In this document: positions 54,836 through 63,353 of the stretch, piece by piece
Position numbering within the stretch: the stretch's first letter is position 1
Layout: each line of letters opens with the position of its first letter
Origin: Pedobacter sp. WC2423
GTDB lineage: Bacteria; Bacteroidota; Bacteroidia; Sphingobacteriales; Sphingobacteriaceae
DNA length: 64,000 bases
Reading direction: 5' to 3'
Assembly: GCF_040822065.1 (NCBI RefSeq)
Contig: NZ_CP162005.1
Span: 682,001 to 746,000, forward strand
Made by a program: the position numbers and the translations under genes
Notes under the pieces: generated by a model
Told to the model about the DNA's origin: nothing
The model's database searches: none
What the model saw: only the letters and a program-made list of their open reading frames with translations

Positions 54836-55120
54836 TTTGACTTATTGTAAGATAGGATCTACAGAATTATATCTGTTGTTAGTCGAATCAAAGTATAAAC
54901 CGACTAGAGGTGTTTTTAAGATATTGGGTGTAGATGAGGATGTGGCTACCGATGAGTATGATAATGAGTATATGGTTCTGAATTCTCAGACTCGAGCTAC
55001 TTTATTTTTCCTGTAGAAATATTAACATGCTTGGCCATTCGTAGAAATTTGGTGTTACCCGAATTCATTGCCGATAATAATGAATTAATGCTAATGCAAA
55101 TCAATTCTTTGCCTAAATAA
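54822..55120 (+). pseudogene. frameshifted small gene
   Basis: The ATG at 54822 gives 64 residues (MITVDLTYCKIGSTELYLLL...) ending at a stop near 55014. One frame over, the sequence continues open through FPVEILTCLAIRRNLVLPEF to a stop at 55118-55120. The change lies in a run of T (about 55004-55009), so either a recent frameshift or a sequencing error split one gene of about 99 residues. Confidence 0.45.
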
Positions 55121-55154
55121 ATATTCCGAAGAAAGTACACCAGTGTTCCGTACT

Positions 55155-55302
55155 AAAGTGGTTCTTCGTCACTTTTGGTGAAAACCCCAATGGGGTAAAA
55201 TCAACTTAAATCTTTAGCTTTAAAAGTGCTTTCGAAGTATCAAAACCGTTTTATTACATACGCATTAATGATTCTTCGCCAAAAGTGACGAAGAACCAGT
55301 TT
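55155..55302. repeat. short inverted-repeat element 1 (MITE-like)
   Basis: 148 bp. Inverted ends of about 29 bp, left 55155-55183 and right 55274-55302, share GTTCTTCGTCACTTTTGG; one base differs in the outer AAAGTGG. The same ends bound the element at 57088-57234, but the 90-bp interior is different. The inner pattern GGTTCTT...TTTTTGGTG also ends the ISL3 remnant at 25017-25038, suggesting mobilisation by an ISL3-type transposase. Confidence 0.7.
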
Positions 55303-55394
55303 GTCCCATAATATGGTGATAGGATAAAATTTCCTCAAACTATTATTATAAGCAATTGATATTTAGTAGCTTAGGGTAGATTAAATTCCCAATC

Positions 55395-55817
55395 ATGGAT
55401 CACTACAAAATATTGCCGGACAATTTGACGGCAAAAAAGATCAACGCGCTCGCTGACGAATTCGATCTTAACTTCCAAACGTATCTCATAGCTATCGTAT
55501 TTCCCAAATATGAGATCTGCTTATTGTCAACCCTGCAATACCGGTTCGATCCGACCAGTCCGTGGATAGTCAAGGCGAGCAATTTATCGTCGAACAACCA
55601 TGAGATAACATTCGAACTTGGTTCGTTCAGTCCCGAGTTGCCACTACAGCTGTTCTGGATCGTAAACGGTATCACTAAGTTGTCTTCCGTAGCGATATTT
55701 CTTGGCAACAAGGAAACAAAGAAATTTATTAGGATTGCCCCTGCCGAAGGAAGTAAGGTAATTGAGAAAGGCAAGGACTGGATCGACGAAAAAAAGGATA
55801 TCTCGTTAAACTTTTGA
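55395..55817 (+). CDS. protein of unknown function
   Basis: 140 residues, not recognised. Soluble, beta-rich, with hydrophobic strands (LIAIVFPKYEICLLSTL, LFWIVNGITKLSSVAIFLG). GC-richer than the AT-rich Vgr module before it. Five bases before the next gene, so co-transcribed with the outer-membrane-like protein. Confidence 0.6.
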   Translation: MDHYKILPDNLTAKKINALADEFDLNFQTYLIAIVFPKYEICLLSTLQYRFDPTSPWIVKASNLSSNNHEITFELGSFSPELPLQLFWIVNGITKLSSVAIFLGNKETKKFIRIAPAEGSKVIEKGKDWIDEKKDISLNF

Positions 55818-55821
55818 AGCT

Positions 55822-56955
55822 ATGAAATATATTTTAATGATCTTCCTGTTTATAATGGCCAGCGATGTGTTCGCTCAGGTCAGCCCAGCCGTTGTGAAGC
55901 AATTACGAGATGAAGCGAAAGTCAAAGGCAAGGAAACTCCGTTTATTTCAGACGTGACCGGCAACACCTTATCCCAAAACCAGATATTTAAGGAAGTCGA
56001 TCCTTTGGGTTTCGACCTGTTCAACGCCAACCTTTCTTTTTCCGAGAAAGATCAGGTTCAAAAAATCGGATTTTCGCCTTTAAAGCTGATCAGCAACTGG
56101 TATACAGACTGGGGTATATCCAACTTACGGATAAGTGCGGCGAATAGCAGTACCGGCCTAACCTCGGGGCTCAGTCTTGGCTACGACGGCTCGGCGTTGG
56201 AAAGCGCTCGGGTAAGGGGGCTTTACACAAAACTTAAGGCCAAGCTTGATGATGATAAATTACTTCCGGTTTTACGACCCAGGGGGGCCGCCGAATCGAC
56301 AGCCGATTATACCATTTATTACCAGAGCGTTTACCGGAAAAAACTCGATGAACTAATCGAAGAATTCGATCTCGCTAGGCTCAAGCACGTGTTTAAGGTT
56401 CAGGGCGGTTACAATGCGCAGTTCTTCAGCGTGCTAGGCAGTAACAGTCCCACATCAACTTTTGACAGCCTGAACTACCATGGCTTTAAAGGCAACAACT
56501 TATTCCTAACGGCTTCTTACAGCTTTAATAATGGCTGGTTAAACCTTAGTGCAGGATATAATTATTTTAATAAACGCAAAGCTGCTGATTCCACACAAAT
56601 ACTCAACCGCTACGATGGATTTTCTTTTGGTGTGTCAAAGAGGGTTGTACAGCTGATCGGAACGGAAGCACTTAAGAAAAAAGATTTTTACAAGAACACT
56701 AGGTTCATTCCTTCCATTTTGTTCGGCGTATCTTATGAACGGTCTAAGTTTTTGGGACAGGATTATTTGTTTGCAGAAGAAGGAGCCAAACATATCTACA
56801 CTTGGACGCCATATATTGAGTTCGCCATTATCCCGACTGTGCAGTTCAGGATGGGATTTCCGTTTAAAAACTCCGAGCTTTTCGATACCAAGTCTAAAGG
56901 TCAGACAATTAACACAGTATTTCAGTTCAATTATAAACTGATCAACCTCAACTGA
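55822..56955 (+). CDS. exported beta-barrel-like protein of unknown function
   Basis: 377 residues with a signal peptide ending VFAQ (about residue 20). The mature part has repeated amphipathic strands (GLSLGYDGSALESARVRGLY, GNNLFLTASYSFNNGWLNLS, FSFGVSKRVVQLIG) and a final aromatic-rich strand TVFQFNYKLINLN, suggesting an outer-membrane barrel. No family recognised. Confidence 0.65.
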   Translation: MKYILMIFLFIMASDVFAQVSPAVVKQLRDEAKVKGKETPFISDVTGNTLSQNQIFKEVDPLGFDLFNANLSFSEKDQVQKIGFSPLKLISNWYTDWGISNLRISAANSSTGLTSGLSLGYDGSALESARVRGLYTKLKAKLDDDKLLPVLRPRGAAESTADYTIYYQSVYRKKLDELIEEFDLARLKHVFKVQGGYNAQFFSVLGSNSPTSTFDSLNYHGFKGNNLFLTASYSFNNGWLNLSAGYNYFNKRKAADSTQILNRYDGFSFGVSKRVVQLIGTEALKKKDFYKNTRFIPSILFGVSYERSKFLGQDYLFAEEGAKHIYTWTPYIEFAIIPTVQFRMGFPFKNSELFDTKSKGQTINTVFQFNYKLINLN

Positions 56956-57087
56956 CAGATGATAGAGTCTAAAAATACGCAATCGGCACTGGTCGTTTTG
57001 AATTATTTCTCACGAGCGATGATTTTCATGCAGATTGCAGTTTAAGCTATTTTTTGACGGTAAAGTCAGGGAGTGTGTATTTCAGCG

Positions 57088-57234
57088 AAAGTGGCTCTTA
57101 ATCACTTTTGATGAAGGATTCAGCCAGTATACATCTTTACAATTCGGTGCTACAAAAAACTATTTTATAGACAGGGATCCATCAACGGTGATTTATCTTT
57201 TATGATTTCACCAAAAGTGACGAAGAACCACTTT
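57088..57234. repeat. short inverted-repeat element 2 (MITE-like)
   Basis: 147 bp with inverted ends AAAGTGG...CCACTTT. The right arm (57206-57234) is identical in complement to the left arm of element 1 at 55155; the left arm (57088-57116) has several changes (GGCTCTTAATCACTTTTGAT). The interior does not match that of element 1. Confidence 0.65.
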
Positions 57235-57245
57235 GAAGCGGAATC

Positions 57246-57368
57246 GTGGCGTACTATGTAGCGGAATATCCACCTAAAGATAGTATTGACTATCCACAGG
57301 ATGAATTAATTAATAAATGTAAGGCCAAATTACTTATTGATAATCGAGGAATAAAGTTTGAGTTCTAG
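57246..57368 (+). pseudogene. 3' remnant of an unknown gene
   Basis: An open 40-residue tail (VAYYVAEYPPKDSIDYPQDE...) ending with TAG at 57366-57368, starting directly beside the inverted-repeat element. No start codon of its own other than a weak GTG. It looks like the end of a gene cut off by insertion or deletion at the element. Confidence 0.35.
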
Positions 57369-57462
57369 ATCGAATAAAGCCGATGTTGCATCCACATACA
57401 TCGGCTCCTTATTAACTAACCTATAACTGTTCCCTGAAACTCAATACAGAAGAACAATGCTT

Positions 57463-57984
57463 TCAATCACGTATTACTGGTAAATAAAGTGATTTGATCA
57501 CATCAATTGATATTGAGTAATTAAACCCGGTCTCAGAAAAAATTATAATCTCTTCCAATTTTAAAGCATCATTTAAATCAATTCTAATCTCTTTTCTCAT
57601 AAGGATATTTGCTACAGCAATGCAAACTGCTGGTGTTATCTTAATACTGCAATTTATTTCTGGTTTGCATTTTCCATTTAAAACATAACGTTTTCTCCTG
57701 TGTTTGCTGGCAAATTTCTCAACATCAAAATTTATTGATTTTGATCTGTTTGCTCGCATGATGATAAGTAAATAAGTAATAATGTCATCAACTAACAGCT
57801 TTTCAAGAGAGAAGATTTCATCTACTTTATTCAGTTTTTTAACATCGATTATAAGTTGATAAGCACCTAATGCCAGTGCTAAATTGATTATCGCAATTAA
57901 TGATAAGGTTAGGATAGGGGTTTGCTGGTATATTTCTTCATATACGGGTTTTATTGGTGGCCAGGGCATTGCTATTAGCGCCAT
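57463..57984 (-). CDS. membrane-anchored protein of unknown function
   Basis: 173 residues with one clear transmembrane helix at about 24-48 (ILTLSLIAIINLALALGAY) and a cytoplasmic-type charged region after it (FASKHRRKRYVLNG). No family recognised. Stands alone on the minus strand. Confidence 0.55.
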   Translation of the reverse strand: MALIAMPWPPIKPVYEEIYQQTPILTLSLIAIINLALALGAYQLIIDVKKLNKVDEIFSLEKLLVDDIITYLLIIMRANRSKSINFDVEKFASKHRRKRYVLNGKCKPEINCSIKITPAVCIAVANILMRKEIRIDLNDALKLEEIIIFSETGFNYSISIDVIKSLYLPVIRD

Positions 57985-58740
57985 TATTCAGGATTATTTT
58001 TATCAAATTATAAATAGATTTAAGTTGATACATTTAAAATAAATGACAATAAAAGTCTATTACAATAACATGAAGTTGTTGATTAAATTTATTGGTTAAT
58101 ATTTTTGTTTGTAATTTATTACTGTAGTTCCTAATGAGATGAATAATTATCCTAAAAGGAGTGTATTTAAATTAATTTTGTGAATAAATTACTTTTTGGA
58201 TTCAATTTCATAAATGATGTTGCTTATGTAAGCATTAAAACCTTTGGCAAAAAGCCATCTACAAAGAATGGAATAACTAGCATGCATATAATGTAACCTT
58301 TAGTGTTTTGGCTGTAATTTTTACGAACTGCAATTGAAAGTATTAGCAACCATGTTGTCCAATTAGCAGTTGTATTGTTTATATTTTTCATCATTATTTT
58401 TAGGGGTAAATAAATATTTCGGGTCAATTATAAATACTTTTTTTTTCATCGACAAGTAATTATTAGTCAGTGATTTAATGAGAAAAATGTTAAATCGATT
58501 TTTTATATATTGACTGACAGAATTATTTTTTTATTTTTTTTAGCACTAAAAGTTGTACAAATTTCCTTTTCAATTTACCTCTCGTGTAAAATCAATTTCT
58601 TACAGTAGACTAAATCGAATTGTACGTTTAGATTGCTAGTTAATGGTGTTTTATAGCTTTTAAGAGTATTATTTTTAATATTTCATCCTGGAATTATTTA
58701 AGTTTAGTGGTCATTCATAAACAAAGCACCAGATTTCTGT
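57985..58740. other. long AT-rich intergenic region
   Basis: About 750 bp of very AT-rich DNA. A small leftward frame at 58224-58394 is the only possible gene. No repeat or RNA gene is supported. Confidence 0.4.
58224..58394 (-). CDS. possible small membrane peptide
   Basis: 56 residues from ATG 58394 (MMKNINNTTANWTTWLLIL...), with two short hydrophobic stretches (TWLLILSIAV and YIICMLVIPFFV). No known family. The AT-rich surroundings make chance likely, but peptide-like amphipathic character is visible. Confidence 0.25.
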   Translation of the reverse strand: MMKNINNTTANWTTWLLILSIAVRKNYSQNTKGYIICMLVIPFFVDGFLPKVLMLT

Positions 58741-58798
58741 TCACCACCTACCAATAGTAGTTTTCCTGATTCATTTAGGATCAGGAAAACGGTGGTGA
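58741..58798. terminator. nested hairpin after the carbamoyltransferase gene
   Basis: Inner 11-bp stem GTTTTCCTGAT (58760-58770) with ATCAGGAAAAC (58780-58790); outer 8-bp stem TCACCACC (58741-58748) with GGTGGTGA (58791-58798), leaving an 11-nt one-sided bulge. It lies 20 bp after the stop of the leftward operon, so termination or transcript 3'-end protection is likely. Confidence 0.65.
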
Positions 58799-58817
58799 TA
58801 AACAAAAAGTTGAAATT

Positions 58818-60581
58818 TTATTTTAGAAGAATACAATTGCCTATAACCAGGAGATCAATACCGGTTGCATAAAATGTCCGGATAGCATCAACTGGACTGC
58901 ATACAATAGGATCTCCTTTTACATTAAATGATGTATTTAATACGGTACCAGTACCAGTGAGTTCTTTTAATTCAGTTAACAATTTGTAATAACGCTCATT
59001 AGGATGCTCACTTACAATCTGAATCCTTGAAGTGCCATCCTCATGAATTACTGCCGGAATTTCTCGCTTAGCCAAATCATTTGCAGTTAAAGTCATTGTC
59101 ATAAAACTGAATGCTCCGTTTTTCAGATTTTTTTTAATCTTTTCTCCTAAAACAAAGTATTTTGAAACATCATCTTGTAACATTGAAGGACAAAAAGGTC
59201 GCCAGATCTGCCTTTGCTTAATAATCCGGTTGACTGTATTTTTAGACTCAATGTTTAATGGATTGGCCAATATAGAGCGCGCACCCAATGCTCGCTGGCC
59301 ACCTTCCATACCAAGCTGGAACCATCCGATCACCTTATTGTCTGCAATTTGCTGAGCGACATATCCTTCTAAGTTTTCAGGCTTAAAAAATTTCAACTGA
59401 CATCTCATTAATATCACTTCAATCTCTCTATCAGAATATTTGTTTCCTAAGTATACATGACCTAATGGCTGATTTTGCAAATTACCTTCGAGATTATAAT
59501 AAAGCGCCATTCCAGCGCCGATTGATGTTCCAGAGTCCGAAGCAATGGGGTAGACGTACATTTTTTGAATCCAATCAGATTCAAATAGTGCACCATTCAT
59601 TTTAACATTCATAGCAACTCCACCGGCTAAACACAAATTGTGGTTGCCGGTTTTAATAGCCCAATATTTGGAAACCTCAAGTATAATTTCTTCAAGATGG
59701 TTCTGAGCTGCCAGTGCAATATCTTTGTGCCATTGGGTGATTTCGGCATCTGAAGCTCTCGGCGATCTTCCCATCAAAGTGGCGAATGAATCTGAGCAAA
59801 AATTTGAAAAAGTTTTATTGCCAAGTGAAATATAATGAGGGTTGCAATCAACACCACCTGTTTGATCGTACCAGATTACAGCATCTAATCTCATTTTGGC
59901 TTTTTTATAAATAGCGCTTTTTTTTCCATATGCAGAAAGACCCATTACCTGCCATTCATCACCATAAGCTGTAAATCCAAGATATTCGGTGATTGCAGAG
60001 TAAAACCAGCCCAATGAAACCGGAGTTTTTACCTCTTTAAGCAATTCAAGCCTATTGTTTTTACCCTCCCAAATAGAAATTGTCACTTCTTCCCCAGAAC
60101 CATCAAGTGTTAAAACGATAGATTCAGAAATACCAGAGGTGAAAAAAGTAGTGCATGCATGAGCTAGATGATGATTTACGAATAATATTTCAGGAAATTG
60201 AATATTACCATAAACTCTTCTTAATTGCTTTAAAATAATTGATTTTTGATTTTCACTCTTATACTCAGCTAGTTTTGCCTTTTCATAAGCGATATCATTT
60301 TTATGGTTAATATCATATCTGGTATTTATGGAATCATAGTGTTTCTCCATTGTACCATCATCATACTTTGCGCATTGCCAGGGGATGGCTATATTATCAA
60401 TCTGATCCCAATCTAATTTTGTCTGTTTAAAAACCTGAGCAATTGCGTTAATCGGAAAAAGGTTACTGGCATGTTTATAACGTATTAAACGTTCTTCTTC
60501 TACATAAGCTATTGCATTACCATTTTGTATGATAGCTGCAGAAGGATCTACACCTAAATTATATATGCCCAATGTTATCAT
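58818..60581 (-). CDS. carbamoyltransferase, NodU/CmcH/TobZ family
   Basis: 587 residues. The N-terminal Kae1-like domain binds carbamoyl phosphate and ATP (LGIYNLGVDPSAAII; NHHLAHACTTFF with metal-binding histidines near residue 137; TLDGSGEEVTISIWEG; CLAGGVAMNVKMNG). The C-terminal YrdC-like domain follows (WFQLGMEGGQRALGARSILA, IWRPFCPSMLQ, LNTSFNVKGDPIVCSP). It transfers a carbamoyl group to a hydroxyl of a sugar or secondary metabolite. Last gene of the leftward set, 9 bp after the PIG-L gene, whose product may supply a de-acetylated amine. Confidence 0.93.
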   Translation of the reverse strand: MITLGIYNLGVDPSAAIIQNGNAIAYVEEERLIRYKHASNLFPINAIAQVFKQTKLDWDQIDNIAIPWQCAKYDDGTMEKHYDSINTRYDINHKNDIAYEKAKLAEYKSENQKSIILKQLRRVYGNIQFPEILFVNHHLAHACTTFFTSGISESIVLTLDGSGEEVTISIWEGKNNRLELLKEVKTPVSLGWFYSAITEYLGFTAYGDEWQVMGLSAYGKKSAIYKKAKMRLDAVIWYDQTGGVDCNPHYISLGNKTFSNFCSDSFATLMGRSPRASDAEITQWHKDIALAAQNHLEEIILEVSKYWAIKTGNHNLCLAGGVAMNVKMNGALFESDWIQKMYVYPIASDSGTSIGAGMALYYNLEGNLQNQPLGHVYLGNKYSDREIEVILMRCQLKFFKPENLEGYVAQQIADNKVIGWFQLGMEGGQRALGARSILANPLNIESKNTVNRIIKQRQIWRPFCPSMLQDDVSKYFVLGEKIKKNLKNGAFSFMTMTLTANDLAKREIPAVIHEDGTSRIQIVSEHPNERYYKLLTELKELTGTGTVLNTSFNVKGDPIVCSPVDAIRTFYATGIDLLVIGNCILLK

Positions 60582-60590
60582 TTGAAATTA

Positions 60591-61367
60591 TTAATTGGTT
60601 AATAGTCCATACCAGCTGATAAAGCAACTTTCTGCATAATCCACATTTATTTTTTTTCCAGTCAGCTCGTCAAGCGCGAAGATGTCGTCCCAAAGAATTC
60701 TGTTTTTTTTTATTTCTCCGGTATAATTTTTCAATGCTTTTTCCTTTAAAAAGAAGAAATCAGATATGTCAATGATACAATTAGGTACGTAGCAGGATGC
60801 CATATGATTGACAGTTGGGAATTCAAGAATGATCCTTTTTCTAAGTGCATTCTTGATCATATTAAATGTTTCCTCATGATCGCGGTGAGCATCATATCTT
60901 GAAGTAGTTAATACCAATGTATTACCTTGATTCAGGTTATTGCCATTTTGGTCAATAACTCCATTTTTAAATTCAATTGAATGAATTTTAGATTTAAGGA
61001 TCTCCACGGATTTAGAGTAGTTTAAAGAAAACTCTTTGAGATTTCCATCTTCAAAATCCAAAAAAGAGATATTATCAATTGTATTTACACCTAAAACAGA
61101 TACAGCAGCAATAGTCTCAGCTTTACGATTCAAAGGATTTGTCCCGCTTTTTAAATCTAATTTTTCGGACGTTACGTAGAGGATATAAACATTGAAGCCA
61201 TAATCAATTAGCCTCGCTATCGTACCAGCCATACCGATCGATTCATCATCGTGATGGGGGGAAACAACGATAGCCAGACGATTTAAAATGAATTTATTGT
61301 AATCAGATACTAACGTTTTATTACGTAAATCAAGAAAGAAAGAAGTGTTATTAAGGGGAGTATTCAT
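60591..61367 (-). CDS. PIG-L family deacetylase
   Basis: 258 residues, LmbE-like. The zinc motif SPHHDDES (H39, D40/D41, E42) corresponds to the family's HPDDE, and the distal SRYDAHRDHEE supplies the second histidine pair. Expected to remove an N-acetyl group from an N-acetylglucosamine-type or related conjugate. Adjacent to a carbamoyltransferase and an amidohydrolase, suggesting successive tailoring of one small molecule or glycan. Confidence 0.9.
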   Translation of the reverse strand: MNTPLNNTSFFLDLRNKTLVSDYNKFILNRLAIVVSPHHDDESIGMAGTIARLIDYGFNVYILYVTSEKLDLKSGTNPLNRKAETIAAVSVLGVNTIDNISFLDFEDGNLKEFSLNYSKSVEILKSKIHSIEFKNGVIDQNGNNLNQGNTLVLTTSRYDAHRDHEETFNMIKNALRKRIILEFPTVNHMASCYVPNCIIDISDFFFLKEKALKNYTGEIKKNRILWDDIFALDELTGKKINVDYAESCFISWYGLLTN

Positions 61368-61440
61368 TGTAAATTATCTCTTGTTTTTGAAAGTAATTTA
61401 CAATTTTAGCTTACCTGTTAATTGGACAAATGACCCATAA

Positions 61441-62448
61441 TTATTCTATTGTTAGATGTTTAGGTTCATTAATTTCAGCGTAAGATAGATCTTCTGTTTT
61501 ACCGGATTCCAGCCAGATAACACTTTGACTGGATTTATGGCTTTGTCCCAGAATATCGGCATATAGCTCAGGTCTGCGCGCCTTAATATATCTGTGGCCG
61601 CCAGCTTGGGTTAATTTTTCCTCCGTTAACTCGGCTATGACAAAATCGTTTCCAAGCACCTTACATTCAGCAATGATATCACCAAAAGGATCTATGATCA
61701 TAGAACAACCGTTTTTAAGCTGGTCATCGTCCATACCAATCGGGTTCGAGAAAACAGCATAAATGGCATTATCGTAAGCTCTGGCAGGAAGCCATTTCAT
61801 TAACCAGGCTCTTCCCTTTAATCCATTAAACTCAGCAAGAAGCGAATTCGGATCATTTTCTCTGTTGAACCATAAATCCGGAGATACAAATCCGGCACCA
61901 GGACGGGTAGAAGGAGTGCACATTGTAACATGAGGCATAAAGATGATTTCAGCACCCAGTAATTTTGTCGCCCTCACATTCTCAATAACATTGTTATCAT
62001 AGCAAATAAGAATTCCGCATTTCCAGCCAAAAAGATCAAATACACAATAATCATTACCTGGTTTTATGTAGGGATTAATGAAAGGATGCAGTTTTCTGTA
62101 TTTCGCTACTAATCCATTCCTGTCCACACATACATAAGCTTTATAAATGTTGTTTTGCTCATCTTTTTCGAATAATCCAGCAAGAATAACAATGTTGTGC
62201 TGATCAGCAATTCCCTGAAGTTTAAGAATACTATCTCCTGCAGGAATGAATTCTGCAATCTCCAGCAGTTGCCCTTCTGATAAATTGCGTGCAAAAGTGT
62301 ATCCAGTAATAGAACATTCGTAAAATGAAATCACATCTGCGCCTGCTTTAGATGCTTTGTCAGCTAAAGCAGCGATGACAGACAAATTATAATCTTTGTC
62401 TCCACTTTTATTCTCAAACTGAGCAGTAGCTATTTTTATATTTTTCAT
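61441..62448 (-). CDS. nitrilase-superfamily carbon-nitrogen hydrolase
   Basis: 335 residues. The E-K-C catalytic triad is readable: E44 in SFYECSITGY, K119 in KYRKLHPF and C149 in GILICYDNN. The N-terminal IKIATAQFEN and the RAYDNAIYAVFSNPIG region fit the family. It hydrolyses an amide or nitrile; substrate unknown. First of the leftward trio, 73 bp before the PIG-L gene. Confidence 0.92.
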   Translation of the reverse strand: MKNIKIATAQFENKSGDKDYNLSVIAALADKASKAGADVISFYECSITGYTFARNLSEGQLLEIAEFIPAGDSILKLQGIADQHNIVILAGLFEKDEQNNIYKAYVCVDRNGLVAKYRKLHPFINPYIKPGNDYCVFDLFGWKCGILICYDNNVIENVRATKLLGAEIIFMPHVTMCTPSTRPGAGFVSPDLWFNRENDPNSLLAEFNGLKGRAWLMKWLPARAYDNAIYAVFSNPIGMDDDQLKNGCSMIIDPFGDIIAECKVLGNDFVIAELTEEKLTQAGGHRYIKARRPELYADILGQSHKSSQSVIWLESGKTEDLSYAEINEPKHLTIE

Positions 62449-62522
62449 ATCCTATTAAAAACAAATGTATACTTCATACATGAAAACGGGTTGTAAGAAT
62501 TCGACATATAAAAAAAAATAAT

Positions 62523-63338
62523 TTAAATTTTTGGAAATTCTAAAAGATTTAGGGCCAGTGCATCAAATTTTAATGAATATTGAGTTGGTGTTATCCCAGT
62601 TATTCTTTTGAAATACCTGGCTACGTGAGCCTGATCATAATACCCGGCATCATAAGCACTATCTTTTAATTTGAGATGATGTGTGTCTCGAAGACTTTTT
62701 AAGTAGATGGTAAACTTGACGATATCACAATATTTTTTTGGAGTGATTCCAATTGTTTCAATGAACTTTCTTTCAATTTGTTTCTGCTCGCAGCCCGTAT
62801 ACCTAATTAATTGCTCCTGGTTGATTAATCCATTGTTTTGCTGAATGAAATTTACAGATGCTGTTATCATTGGCAAAGCTGGATTATTGATATTTGCAAT
62901 GATCTTAATGAAAAATGATTCCAATATTTGAATTCTTTCAGCCAGATTCTGGCAAACAAATAACCTTTCAGTCACCTCAGTGCCGATATTTCCAAATAAA
63001 TCAGTGAGACTGATAGTCTGTTCAACCAATTCATTCGCAGGTATATTTAGCAAGTTGCTCAATGCATAAGGTTTGAAGACCACTATCAGTAAACAAGTTT
63101 CATCCACACAAAAGATATTCTTAAATCCGCTAATTTGGCCATAAGCAAATGAGGAAGGTAAGGAATCAGTTATACCAGTTTTTCCAGAATTGGTTATTAA
63201 CCTGTTTTTGAACGAAAAGACAATTCCAGTATTACCATCAGAGAATAGCCGGAATTTCTTGACTCCTTTTGTATTGCTCTCCACAAATAAGTAATGTTTT
63301 ATTAATGATGATAATTGCTTTGTAGGATAAAACTGCAT
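62523..63338 (-). CDS. AraC-family regulator with DUF6597-like sensor
   Basis: 271 residues. The N-terminal beta-rich sensor (HYLFVESN, GNTGIVFSFKNRL, FAYGQISGFKNIF) resembles DUF6597; the C-terminus has the AraC double HTH, with YDAGYYDQAHVARYFKRITG as second recognition motif and TPTQYS. It lies just upstream of the nitrilase trio, same strand, 74 bp before it, so likely its activator. Confidence 0.93.
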   Translation of the reverse strand: MQFYPTKQLSSLIKHYLFVESNTKGVKKFRLFSDGNTGIVFSFKNRLITNSGKTGITDSLPSSFAYGQISGFKNIFCVDETCLLIVVFKPYALSNLLNIPANELVEQTISLTDLFGNIGTEVTERLFVCQNLAERIQILESFFIKIIANINNPALPMITASVNFIQQNNGLINQEQLIRYTGCEQKQIERKFIETIGITPKKYCDIVKFTIYLKSLRDTHHLKLKDSAYDAGYYDQAHVARYFKRITGITPTQYSLKFDALALNLLEFPKI

Positions 63339-63353
63339 ATCAGATCTATTTTA

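Larger units (their letters stand above)
56956..57462. other. intergenic stretch with MITE-like element and gene remnant
   Basis: 507 bp between the barrel-like gene and the leftward gene at 57463. It holds inverted-repeat element 2 (57088-57234) and a 41-codon open tail at 57246-57368. Nothing else supported. Confidence 0.5.

Noticed and set aside
49039..57368. Complete type VI secretion system
   Set aside because: No sheath, tube, baseplate or membrane-complex genes are in the window; only the spike module is.
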